Made by a program: the position numbers and the translations under genes | DNA from: Oxyruncus cristatus | Taxonomy: Eukaryota > Chordata > Aves > Passeriformes > Cotingidae | Assembly: GCA_013399855.1 (NCBI GenBank) | Contig: VXAY01005020.1 | Span: 62,001-126,000 of the forward strand | Length of the DNA stretch: 64,000 bases | Direction: 5' to 3' | Notes under the pieces: generated by a model | Seen by the model: only the letters and a program-made list of their open reading frames with translations | What the model was told of the DNA's origin: nothing | Databases searched by the model: none | Part shown: positions 48,301 to 60,100 of the stretch, piece by piece | Position numbering within the stretch: the first letter of the stretch is position 1 | Layout of the letters: each line of letters starts with the position of its first letter

Positions 48301-51300
48301 TCTGCACACCGTGAAAGATTTCTAAAATATACTTCATTTATGAACTTCTACTACAGACACTATGTGAGTATAACTTTTAAGTATAATAAAGATCCTCGTT
48401 AGTTAAATTTTTTTTACACACATAGGTGACAACTGCTATGACAAACAAGGGCTTGAGAATGTCTGCAGCAATAAATGCAATCTTTTTTGTTGTTTGTTTT
48501 CTTGTTTATATAAGTAATTTTCATAATAAATTGAGTAATTCATGAGTTAAACTACAGGTTTAGATATGGCACTCAAGACATAGAAATTAAAGTATTTTTC
48601 CTTTAAAAATTCATAGAAATCCCTTCCCAAAGGAAAAATGTTGTCTTTTTATAGTTTCCATGTCATAATTTCAACTGAATTGTGTATTTTTCACATTTTT
48701 TATGTTTAAAGTTGATTGAAAACTCCTTTGATTAAAAAAATATTCTCACCACCTACTTCCTTGAATTACTACTTCACTTATCTTGCTCCTATTACTGTCT
48801 ATTTTTCCCAGTGTGACAAAAGCCACAGGCCTCTTATATATCATTGTTCCCTTGTAAAAGGTGATTTGGCATCAGGATCCCCCTTCAGGGAGAGGTTGAA
48901 CTTTTATGGAGGGTGGAAACCTTTGCCATCAGTCACTAGCAAAGTGCTAGCAAAGAATTTGGATGTCAAGATGGAAAATTCAGAGTTGAGGTTTGTATAT
49001 TCAGGGAGAGGGGAAAAACCCAAACAGAACCTCAAAAGAGAAAAGAACCAAACCAAGACACAAACCAGAGCTAGTGCCAGAAACCACATTCCAAGGGAAG
49101 CCAGTTCTCTCCATCTTTAACTACTAGGTACAAGGCCAGGAAGGCTACTACCAGATCCCACTGAAGTTCATAAGGATGTTTGCACTCAACATCACTAGGT
49201 AGGATCAGACCATTATTTTTCTAGCTCTGGTTAACCCCAAAATATTAGAAAATAAAATTATGGCAGACCTATTTAAGGAAAAGTGGGCTGAGGCATTTTT
49301 TTATAAGATTCTACTGTTACTTTATCATCACCTTCCCTCTTCATTTTGAAAGCAACCCTTGTTGCTTTCTCATGTTGAAACTCGTGTATTTCCAACCAAA
49401 AAAAACAGCAGTAGTTCTTCAAATGTCAAATCATGGCACAAAGAACTTGTGGTAAATACAGAGCTTCTTCGATGTGGTGTCCCTGGTGGGAATGCTGGGC
49501 ACAGGACACTGCTGCAAGGAGCTGGAGGCTGAAGTATGGAAGGAAAAAGCAAGGGGAAAGCCCAAGAAGGTTCCCTCCCTGTTCCTGGCCTTGAGTTTGT
49601 CACGGCTACCTCCTTGCAGCCATGTTTCCTGCAGAAACTCAGTTCCCAGTGCCTCAGTACTTTAGAATGGCCTCTCTGACTTGTGTGTCTGTACATATAT
49701 ATATATGTATATCTAAACACTCAAAAAAGTGTGTTGCAGAGAAGAGGATGAGAAATGGAGCAGAGTGACATGTGGAAAAGCATATGGAGAACCTCTGACG
49801 TAAGCCAGGACACGTGGGATTGAAAATATTCCAGATCCTTGTTTGATATAACTGGCTGCCAACATGGATATTTCAGGGAACTATATCATGTCACACTGTT
49901 TTTACTATTTTTGCTGTTCTGTACCTTGAAAATGGCATTTTGTTTACACATTTCTAATTTTTGTTTTTCATAGTTGTGGCTAGCAACGATAAATTAGTAG
50001 GAACAGATGAAGAAGTTGAGAATAGGCAGGACATAAAATATTTTGCCACAGAAATTCTGTATATGACTATTACTTATTTTCTTTTTCACATATGTGCAGT
50101 CAGCTCTAGGATAGCAGTTTACATTTTGGTTTCAAATGCCAAGTTTAGCTTGGCTCTACAACCAAGGATTTTGGTTTACCAGAGGTTAATGGTAGCTTTT
50201 CATTAAAGTTACCCATGTACAGACATTTGAATGAAAAGTTTAGCATGTTTTACATAGTTTTCTAGTTTTTCTTTTGGTTGCAAAATTGAGACCATTAGAC
50301 TTAATGCTCAAAAATTGTATATAATAGAGAAAACAAGACTGTAAAATACCAGACTTGATCCAGGTATTCACATAGCTTTCAGACTTAGTTTCCTTTTCTT
50401 GCAACTCTTCTATGAAGTTGAGTTCATAAATCTCTGGATGAGACATCTGTAGAAGTCTACTTACCCAGAAAAGAGTGAGGTTTCCTAAGCAGACAAATAC
50501 TAAAAGGTGACCTAAAAACCTATTTTATAAAAAGAGCTTATCACTTCAGAGCAAGCCTTAAGTATCATTCTGGCTCATGACTTTCTAGATTCTCACACTT
50601 GTGCATGATCTGCAGCTAGACTATCAAATAAGAAAAAAAAAAAGAACCATGCAAACACTTTGTGTAAACTCCACAGATGAGAGAAAGAAATCTAGAATTG
50701 AACTTGCATGTTTCATATTCCTCAAAAATTTTGGTGAAAGAAATTTATGGAGATATCTGTACTGCTGAATTAGGAAGCTGAGGAAATCTGTCAAGAACAT
50801 ACAAGTAATCTAAGAAAAATAATCAATAAATAATTGCATTGATGGTAGCTGATACAAACTACATCTAATTGCTTTCTTAAACAAAAACCCAAGGGATGTA
50901 AGAGTTTTCTTCTGCAACGGTGAATTCTCAGTTCCAATCATTTATGAAAGATGGCTTCTTATCCAATACTATCGCTTTTATCTAATACTGACGCTTGTGT
51001 GAAGTTGTATCTGTTTATATTACCGAAGTATCCTATAAACATAAGCCAAAGCAAGGCATAAACATTTGCAGCTGTTTTACTAAAACCAAAATAACCTTTG
51101 GCGAGTTGCTTTTGTCTGTAACTGTAAAGCACCATGAGATGGTCCTGCAAACATTCAGAGTGATAGGAACACGCAGAATGCAAGAGAGGATCTAAAACTA
51201 TCCAGCTCTTTTCCTGCAGATATTTTCAGGTAGAGGCCTGTGGAGGCCTAGAAGGCAAAAACCTCTTTATCTTCGTGGCTGAGCACATGGCAGTGCAAAA

Positions 51301-52699
51301 TCAAAACAGGCCCCCCTCTCCCACCACATACTTTTGCTCTTTCATGAGCTACACTCATTGATTTATTTTATTTACTTGATTTTAATTTTGCACTAGGAGC
51401 TACTGGAAGCTATATCCTCATAATTTTAATCTCTGAAAATCTGACCACTTTGCATAATGCTCTTGTCAAAAACTGATTTTGGAAGCCTCTCAGAGCCCAA
51501 TAGCCTCTGAGCATGCCCTCTTAGATGTTCCACATAAGGAGACTTTAACATTTAATACTAAAATTATTTATCTGTAGTTATTTGATGTTATAGAGAATTT
51601 TTGATTTAGCAAAGGTGTACAGTAACACACTGAAGTTACAAGTACACATAGTAAAACACAGCAGTTGCCCTTCTTTATCTCTTCTGAGCCTTCTTCCATT
51701 GTAGGGGTTTATTGATGAATAAACAATACTATTTTTAAAAGTTCTGCTTCATTTATTGCATGGAGAAATATCTGTGTCTTTTTATATTGAAACACTGATT
51801 TTTCAGTTTGAACATAACATGCATAGTAAAAAACTCAGAGATAAAAACCAGTCAGATGTTATTTTGTTTAGATTAAATTAGCATTTTGATTGACATAAAA
51901 GCATTTCCCCCCTCATGGTTACTAGATGCAAAGAAATCTACTGTGTGCAAGCTTTTTTCTGTCCTAGGAAATTTACTGGCATTTAAACAGTTCTGTATTG
52001 TGATTGCCTGACACATTTTTTAGTAAAAATATCCTAAATCACTCCAAATTCTCTAAACAAAGCAAAGGAGAATTAGTCTTTTCTTTATTAATATTTAACT
52101 CTGATATTGGAATCTACTGAGGTCTAAATAGTGCTGGAAATGAGAATGGGCAAAGCACCAACAGCCTTATTTCAAATAAGTAAAACAATTTGAAACCAAC
52201 ATTCCAACCATAAAGTCCTATGAAAGAATTCATTTTAAGACTATTTTGCATTTCTTCCGTAACCAGGTACACATTTTTGACAACAATTTTATATTCATTG
52301 CTCTGAGATTTGCATGCTTCAAATAGAAACTTTAATAGGAGCAGGCCAACACTTTAATATACAATTTGAGTATATTTTTAACTCAAGTTGATTTCAGTAC
52401 TTTATTTTTGTTAACCACTGTCAACTAGAGGGCCAAAATTTGCAAACTAATAATACGTTGGCACCTGTTTGACAATCAAATTAATTATTCTTCATACTTT
52501 AGTATCACCCTGAAATTTTAAAATCACTCAATCAGTTGGAATGGTTAAATAGAAGAAACAAAATAATCATCTTGAGGTGATTCAACCATGAAGTGCTTAA
52601 GTCTGGATCTGTAGGAAAGGTGGAAGGTAAAGAGCAGAATTAACACTCTGATTCAGGGAAATGGACTGTGGCTTTTTTCATGAAGCAGGGAGACAGTCT

Positions 52700-54245
52700 C
52701 CACTGAGAAGGAACCGTGAAAGGGAAAGCCGCCCAGGAGAGTAGAAGGATATTTAAAGAAAACCGGATGATAGCTTCAGGAACTTCTTTTGTTGTGAAGG
52801 AAGCCAGGGAATTTGGGCAGAAGGCTTGCTTGGCTAAATGGGAAACTTACCAGAGACTTCAATCACAAAAAGTAGGCACAGAGGAGTTGGAAACCAGTAT
52901 CTGCAATAAAAGGACCAGCAATAAAAGGCTGTTAAGTTTGGCCTCTTCATCCATCATGATGGACAGAGAAGTGATGGCTTCTCTCTGCCCCTTGCATGTG
53001 CCAACATAGTTTAGCATGGAGAGAAGCAGCCAGGAGTGAGGGAGCATTATTTGGAGAAGCCATATATAACATACATGTAATATACGTGTATATTACTTGG
53101 AGAAATTGTATTTTTGTGTGTATATACACACAGATGCATGGGACTGGAGGAGATTCATCTGTAGATGAAAAAATATCTGGTAAATGCTATTACACATCCC
53201 CTGTTTCACATGTGTGAAAAATCACAAAGATGGGAGAAAAATGTTAATATCAAAATCAACTTTGTAAAAGGCAAGAAGGAAAACCAAGGAACCCACAAGC
53301 TGGTTTCCCCCTTAGTCTTTGGAAAGGTCATGAAGCACATCATCCTGGAAGTCATTCCCAAGCATGCAAAAGACAAGAAAGTGACGAGAAATAGTCAAAA
53401 TGGGTTTAAAACAGACACATCAATCTTAATCAACCTAACTTCTGTTTACAATAAGCCAACTGGCTACGGCACACTTTTGGGAGCCAAAGGAATATCACCT
53501 GAAGGGCAGTTTAAAGACTTGCTGCACTTAGAAAGGTAATTATCTGTTCAATGGTATTCACCTGAGAATGTGTGAAATACCACAGGGTTTAATACAGGGG
53601 CCCCACTCTCCAACAGCTTTGCCAACGATGTCAGTGCTGACACAGGGTACCCCACCAGTAAAGTAGAGGTTGACAATCCATCAAGGGGTGTGACTGACAC
53701 AGTGAACCCAGGGCTTCAGTCCAGGGCAAACTGGAGAAAGTTGAGGACTAGACTAACGGGTATCTTCAGTAAAATTCTACACTGAGAGAAAAATAACCCC
53801 GTGTTTCGATACAGGCAGGGAAGGAACTGACTATTAATGACCTTGCTAAGGAGGACCTGGAATTATACTGGCTAAACTCATGAACAAGGCAAGGACTGCT
53901 CCAAGCTACATTAGGAGGATCATGCAGAGCAGATTGAGGAAAATTATTATGATTTTCTACTTGGTGCTGACAAAGCCACAGATGAATACTGTGTTCACCT
54001 TTGTCTGCTTCAGTTTAAGAAAGATATGTAGAAACTACAGCCCAAAGAGCAGAAAAAACTAATCAGTGTCTGGAGCATCCAACCTACAAAGGGAAAGGCA
54101 GGTTAAACTAGTCTTGTGTTGCTTGCTGAAGAGGAGACTAAGTTCAATACAACTGTAACCCATTGAGGCTGTGAATCATTATACTTGAAAGATTTAAAGA
54201 CTTGACTAGACGAAGAACAGCCTCTAGCCTCAGCTGGGGTGGCCT
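52700..54245 (+). mobile_element. Old CR1 LINE relic containing ORF2 pieces
   Basis: Plus-strand decayed CR1. The clearest part is 53270-53460, whose frame reads LVSPLVFGKVMKHIILEVIP and then KDKKVTRNSQNGF. This matches the CR1 reverse-transcriptase pattern of VSLTS.PGK.ME.IILE followed by K.V...QHGF. Downstream, 53900-54050 matches the ORF2 C-terminal region (ATTAGGAGGATCATGCAGAG, TACTGTGTTCACCTTTGTCT). 54120-54230 matches the 3' part (GAAGAGGAGACTAAGTTCAA, TTTAAAGACTTGACTAGACG). 52710-52870 may be an upstream ORF2 part and is less certain. Stops and frameshifts are frequent and no 3' terminal repeat is left. It is far more diverged than the other CR1 copies here. A palindromic AT/GT-rich insert sits at 53060-53135. 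Confidence 0.7.
53077..53132. other. Two adjacent near-perfect palindromes
   Basis: GTAATATAC, spacer GT, GTATATTAC at 53077-53096, and an 18-base perfect palindrome TGTGTGTATATACACACA at 53115-53132. The direct word TTGGAGAA occurs at both 53051 and 53097. They interrupt the CR1 relic and look like a local insertion or expansion. Confidence 0.7.
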
Positions 54246-54996
54246 TTATCATCCTCCTCACTCTGCAAGAGGATTTCCGTTGTCATGCAATGTAGTAAGG
54301 GTTTGATACCACACAGAATAGCTGCTGTTTGTGTCAGCTGTCAGCCTGGAGAGGCCACACCAGCAGAAGCTGAGTTGAGCTCAAGTAAATGCTCCTAAGG
54401 ATATACATGTATCTTCTGACCAGAACACATTTGTGATTATTTGCTAAATATAATACTATTTGTTAATAAATACTTAAAAAACCCCAATAATTTAGCTTTT
54501 TCTTGTTCTTTGCCTGACTGAACACTATCACCATTCTTCTACAGCTTAATTCACTTTAAGAAAGAAGATGATGGACTATATCAAGGTTTAGTTTGATCCT
54601 TTCTAGTACTAATCGTGTGGTGTTATCAAGTAACTTGCAAAGGTATTTTTTGCTGGAGTATATTAAACTTTCTTTAAAATTCAGTTATCAGTTCGAGGAG
54701 CTTATGATATTAGAAGTAAAAGTTCAGCCAAAAGAGAAGGATTGTTGCCTGTGGATCACTGATATTAGTATACTAACACAAACTCTCTAATTGTCTCTGC
54801 TTTCAAAAAAAAAAAAAAAAGTGCTCCATATTATTTCCTGCTGTGTTCAAAGTCAAAATTTGGCATAATTTGGTAGAGATTACTTAATTATATTAGGAAA
54901 ATGCAAATTAGCTTTTTTTTTTTTTTGGTATTTATGATACTAGAAATGAGCAAAGAAGAAACATATAGGTAATCCATTCATTTAGATGTGAATGAA
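54246..54996. other. Unique DNA, no gene seen
   Basis: Nothing recognised beyond A and T runs of about 16 bases near 54805-54820 and 54909-54924. Confidence 0.55.
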
Positions 54997-55374
54997 GTCT
55001 GGCTGGAATGGCATCAACTTCTTTCAAAGCAGCCTGTGTGGTGCTGTGGTTTGGGTTTGTCACTGCAGCAGTGTTGTTAACTCACCACTGTTCTACAATA
55101 GTTCTTTGCTGAATAGTTCTTGCATGGTATCAAGGTTTTCTCTGCTTCCCTCTGCCTGCACCATCAGCAAGTAGGCTGGGAGTGAGCAAAGGGCTGGGAG
55201 GGGACACGGCAGGGAGGGCTGACCTCAACTGACCAAAGGGATAGTTGGGACCCTCTGATGTTTCGCTCAAAAATTAAAACTGGACTTTTGGTCTTTCCAA
55301 AGGAGCCATTGTCTTGACCCTGGATGAACATTAGTCAGCTTATGATAGGTGATGACTGCTTGCCTTGCAACACA

Positions 55375-55624
55375 TCCTTCCCTTCCCCTTCCCCTTTCTC
55401 TTCCTCTTCCCTTTCCCTTTCCCTTTCCCTTTCCCTTTCCCTTTCCCTTTCCCTTTCCCTTTCCCTTNNNNNNNNNNNNNNNNNNNNNNNNNNNNNNNNN
55501 NNNNNNNNNNNNNNNNNNNNNNNNNNNNNNNNNNNNNNNNNNNNCCTTCCCCTTTCCCTTTTCCCTCTTTCCCTCTTTCCCTTCCCCTTCCCCTTCCCCT
55601 TTCCCTTTTCCTTCCTCTTCCCTA
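55375..55624. repeat. (TTTCCC)n hexanucleotide array with assembly gap
   Basis: A pyrimidine-only array. At least seven consecutive TTTCCC units precede a 77-base run of N (55468-55544). After the gap the array resumes in a less regular form (CCTTCCCCTTTCCC, TTCCCCTTCCCCTTCC). The true array length is unknown because of the gap. All open frames across it, with Pro-Phe, Ser-Leu or Lys-Gly repeats, are artefacts. Confidence 0.95.
55468..55544. other. Assembly gap (77 N)
   Basis: A run of unknown bases inside the hexanucleotide array. The assembler probably could not span the repeat. Confidence 0.99.
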
Positions 55625-55655
55625 TTAGACACTCTTCATAAACTTATTAAAACAC

Positions 55656-57100
55656 CCATTATAGTAATTTTCATCTCATTGGAAAAGCATGCTCACTATC
55701 TGCTTTTGGTCTGATCCCAGAGCTGTCCCTGCTTTGGGGAGGAAGCTGGAGCGGAGACCTGCTGAGGGACCTTCTCATCTGAAGGATCCTGTGCTGGAAT
55801 GTCAAGGTCTTTTTTTTCTGTATAAATAGATTCAGGGATGGAAAATTTGAAGAAAAAACTGAAAAGGCGGGGAAAAAAAATCACATGGCTTCCTCAACCA
55901 TTCAGTATAAATTGACTTTTCCCTTCTTCCTCTCTGCTCTTTCGTATTTGCATTGTTCTGTTTCTGTCTGGTTTTGAAAGGAAGCAAATTCTTTTTCAGA
56001 TACCAAGTTCTTCAAGTTGACAGCCGTGCTGAAATTATATATTCCATGATAATAATATTGAAAGACCATAGCTACACAATGTTGTCAAAGTCTTCTCATT
56101 TTAATTCTTAGAAAACTGATACCATTTTAACCAAGGCTGAAAATCCACAGGTGAAGATCTGTTCTATAACCCGTCCTGAGAAGGGCTTTGATTTCAGCAG
56201 TTTTATGCTTCTATATCAAAAAGAAAAAGAGATGTTCAGGTTGCTGAGCTAATTTCTCTCTGTATTACAGCATTAAGCTGTCATACAACGAAAAAAGCGA
56301 ATAAATTATCAGCAAAACTGTAAGAGAGATGTACTGAGGTTATGCTGTAGGCAAGAAATCATGAGAAATGAAGAAGATACTGGATGACCAAATTAACTGT
56401 TGGGTAATGGGAGAGGAGAGAATATGGGGCCAAATTGCTAAACCCAGTGCTAACCAGATCTGGAGGAGGGAAATTTGCATCAGAGGACAATCACCTCACT
56501 TGTTCTAAACTAGGGATGGTGACCAACAATGACCATCACACATGCTAATAGCGGACTGACGTAATTTAAGAAGTACAACTGACTCAACAGTGTCTACTCT
56601 GTAGCTCAGGAATATGGGACAGTGTGGGAACTCTGTAAATGGGAAAGTGCCATAGTGTATCCAAAAGCCTTTAAAGAAAAAACCCTGAAAAAATTACACA
56701 AGTGCCTGTGTGCAAAATAAAAAGCCTGAACTGAAGTCTATTGAAAGCAACATTAGTCTTTCAATTAACTTCAGTAGGCATTTCATGGATCCTATTTGTG
56801 ATCATTAAGGATGAATAACAGGAGTCCCATGATTCATCCCTAATTATCTCAAATATTCATTTAATGAAATCCTGACTGAAGTGAAGTGGATGAAGCTCTG
56901 CCATTGACTTACAAGAAGCCAGGATCCCTGCCAGGATTGCACAAAGTAGAACTAATTGAGGAAGATTCTGCTCTTACCTTTAACACAGGTAGCACATCTG
57001 AACTTAATTATCATACAAGCTGAAATAATGACTCAGGAATAATCAAAACTATTAACTTAAAAATCTAGCTCTCCAGTTTTTATTAATTTTAGAAAAATAT
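55656..57100. other. Unique DNA, no gene seen
   Basis: Nothing recognised. Open frames are short. Confidence 0.55.
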
Positions 57101-57165
57101 TCATAGAATCATAGAATCATTCAGTTGAAAAAGACCTTTCAGATCATCAAGTTCAACAGTCAACC
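57101..57165 (-). mobile_element. CR1 LINE 3' tail fragment
   Basis: TTCATAGAATCATAGAATCA, then TTCAGTTGAAAAAGACCTTT and CAGATCATCAAGTTCAACAG. This is the last ~65 bases of a minus-strand CR1, with two good terminal repeat units. It is severely 5'-truncated, as is common for CR1. Confidence 0.88.
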
Positions 57166-60100
57166 AATAATATTCTATTTAAGTTTTGAGAACTAAAGCT
57201 TGACTTCCACATTATTCTTTTGTTTGTTGAATGAGAAATATAAGGCATTATTTGTATAGCTACTGAGTCATTAACCCCCCCATTTCTTTCAATTAAAAAC
57301 ATTGACTGGAGAAGCCATTCATATGAGAAACCTGCTTTCCTCTTTCTTAATTATCCAGAAAAAAAAAAAGTAGTTGTTTATGTTTGACAGTAGCAAAAAC
57401 CTTTGAATGTGTTTTAAAAACAGTGAATCTTCTTCCAGTTACACCAATGAGTTGTATGATTAAATGAGAAAATAAGATTTCCCATTTGTACAGGGGCATG
57501 GATGTGGAAATATTTCTACCAGATTAGCTAGAGCAAAACATGAGACAACTCTGCTTCAGATATTTCAGGCAAATATTAACCTTAAATTTACAAGTATACC
57601 CAAAGGGAAAACCTGGTTACATTGCTCAAAACATTTCTGATGAAAATGAAGTAAGTTACAGTGTGAAAAAAAGTATTAGATTCCCTTGTTATGGTGAAAT
57701 TTGCAACATGGTTGCAAACTTAACAAACCAGCATCCCAGGCCCTTGTTTCTTTATTGTTCCAGAAACTGTGCTAAGCAGTCAGAAAACCATCCGGCGTAC
57801 TTAAAGATTATATAGAGCAAGAATAACATGTTTTTTTCTCAATTACTTACAGCATGACTCTCGCAACATCAGGGCAAAGCATGAAGATCAATCAGTGTAA
57901 ACATGGTGTCACATCTAACAGCCATCCCACCTCTGATGGGACATGACTACCTGAAGACAGATGAAAACCACTGTAATTTTGGCCAATAGTAATGTAAAGT
58001 TAACATGTAATTCTTTAATTCCTATTTTTACCACTACTAAGCTTGGAGAAGAGAAAATTTCCTGCTGTTTGGGTATCCTAGTCTGTTTTACATAATTGTC
58101 TTCCTTCGCAAAATTCCAGGCAATTAGATGTTGATGAAAGATTCCTCAACAGTACTTTGGAGGCATTTGGAATGGATGAAACCTCAGAAGCACAAAAGCT
58201 ATGTTAAATCAATTCTAAAGATATCACTGCTTATTGGCTACAATGAGTTCTCATTTGTCAATTGATCTGCAAACAATGTAATTCTGTATATTAACTATAA
58301 ATCCATGAGAAACATAAGGCAAGGAACCTTAACACAACTACAAATTCTTCCATATTTCTATTCCTTTAGTATAATTATAGAATAATATTATCACACTACA
58401 ATGCATTTTATGTCTGTGGGAAAGCACAACCCGTGTCTGCTTCCAGTCTCAAAATTAAACTCCAAGGTTCTTTGAGTTGCTCATTCCTCACATGCACCTT
58501 GGATAAGTGCCCATAAAAAGCGGAGTATAATGGAGCTGGCATATTTCTAAAGTACCAAAATCTTAAACTGTACCTTTTTTCTTAATTTGCTGATGTTGTG
58601 ATTTCAACTACGGTTTTCATTGTATCTACTGAAAAGAATCAAGAACAATAGTTTGGTATTAATATTTGTAATAAGTGCAGTTGTTTCATTTAACAGGGAG
58701 TGCCCTGACCTTTAAAGTGCTAGCCATGCTGTCATTATCTTCACAATATATTTATTATTAAAAATATGGTCTATGAACTTGTTAATACATAATCAGGGGA
58801 GTATAGTTGCATTTCAAGCTGAACAGGGTTTTTTTTCTGCCAAGACGGAAAAATAGCTTTGAAAACCAATAAAATTTATTACAAAGATGAAGCTTTGTAT
58901 CAGTGTGGCTAAAGAATTTGTTCTCCTTTGGGGCCACACTCTTTTCTATATTGTAATCTACAGTTAATTAAGTGAGAAGCTGCAGTTTATTTCCTTATAT
59001 CTTTCAAAAAGTCATAATTTTCACTTTCAGAACAGTGAAGGCCAAGGAAAAAAGTAAGGCATTTGAGGGTTGTGTTCCTTTTTACCTTGCATGCACCCAG
59101 TGTAGTAAAGCTGCTGTTAATAATTTAACAGGTAATTACAATGTTTAACTACACCTGCACAAGGACTTCTGTGAAGTGCTGTGGTGCTTTAACACTGTCA
59201 CATATCACTGAGTAACCTTCTATCCTGAAGGTTATCTTCACAAGATCATTTTCAAGATTCCTTCTATTTCAGAGGAGAAATTGTAAGCTGAACTTCTGGG
59301 TGTAGTTTTTTCATCCTACAAATGATCTCAGTAATAGTTCAGATTCAGCAAGGACTGAAGTATTCAAATGTTATTCGGCCTGAACAAGAAGCAGTCATCC
59401 TGAGTACTTCAACCTTTTACCATTTTACCGTTGTTACCTTATCTGCTACTCTTGACCTTGCCCAAAAGAACATAAATTCCACACTTAGAGAGTTTCTTCC
59501 CCGATTTCACTGAGTTTGCCGTAGAACAATCAAGACTGCATGAACAATTTTACTGAAATGAAAAGATTAAACACTGCCTTCTCTCCATTTCTTTTCATCC
59601 TTCCTCCCACACCAGTAAAAAGAAATGTAAATCCAGTTAGATTTTTGATTGGTATGGATGGATAGATGTGAGACAATGGCAAATAAAGACAGGAGTGATA
59701 TTGTGATAAGCAAGAGACAAGCTGTCAGACACGTAGGATTTTGTCAGAAATGAAGTTTAAAACAATAAAGTGTTAAAAAGAAACCAATTTAACTTGGCTT
59801 CTTTGACATCATGAGCACTTAATAAATCATCAGTTGAATGTCAATAACATTGTCATTTGGAAGCAAACACATGACACAAATAAGCTGAGCAGAAGCTATA
59901 TGGGAGCAAAAGGCTGAAGGACAGTTCACATGTAAAGGAATCTTTGCCTTCTGACCAGAACAGATACAGGCAGGTTGCAGACTTCAAACTACTCATCCGA
60001 TGTGTAACTTGCATTAAGTAGTTACTCTAAATCAATCAGCAGATCAATGTGTTCTCTGACTGATATGGTCTGGAATTTTACTTACTATTACTGTTACTAG

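Larger units (their letters stand above)
39238..52699. other. Long AT-rich unique stretch, no confirmed gene
   Basis: No interspersed repeat that I recognise in about 13.5 kb. It contains the purine tract (42771-42863), the GT microsatellite (45289-45353), a 220-codon unrecognised frame (40758-41420), and GC-richer unrecognised patches near 41000-41600, 46050-46260 and 49460-49680. TATATA-rich bits occur near 49696-49712. Confidence 0.5.
54997..55655 (+). mobile_element. Degraded LTR invaded by a hexanucleotide array
   Basis: Plus-strand LTR of the same broad type as 37578-38105. Landmarks in order are TCTGGCTGGAATGGCATCAA, GTGGTGCTGTGGTTTGGGTT, TCAGCAAGTAGGCTGGGAGT, GGGCTGGGAGGGGACACGGC, GCTGACCTCAACTGACCAAA and GGGATAGTTGGGACC. 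The TATA region is decayed. From about 55375 to 55624 the LTR is occupied by the TTTCCC array. It seems to resume with CTTCCCTATTAGACACTC, which matches the LTR word CTTTCCCTATTGAACTGTC found in the other copy. No 3' end or internal retroviral sequence is evident. Confidence 0.7.

Noticed and set aside
48716..49120. 134-codon plus-strand open frame
   Set aside because: No recognisable domain. Lys/Arg-rich end comes from an A-rich stretch.
53165..53539. 124-codon frame as a host gene
   Set aside because: Its residues match the CR1 reverse-transcriptase pattern, so it is listed as part of a CR1 relic.
55267..55714. Long frames with Pro-Phe, Ser-Leu or Lys-Gly repeats
   Set aside because: They are translations of the TTTCCC array across a run of N.
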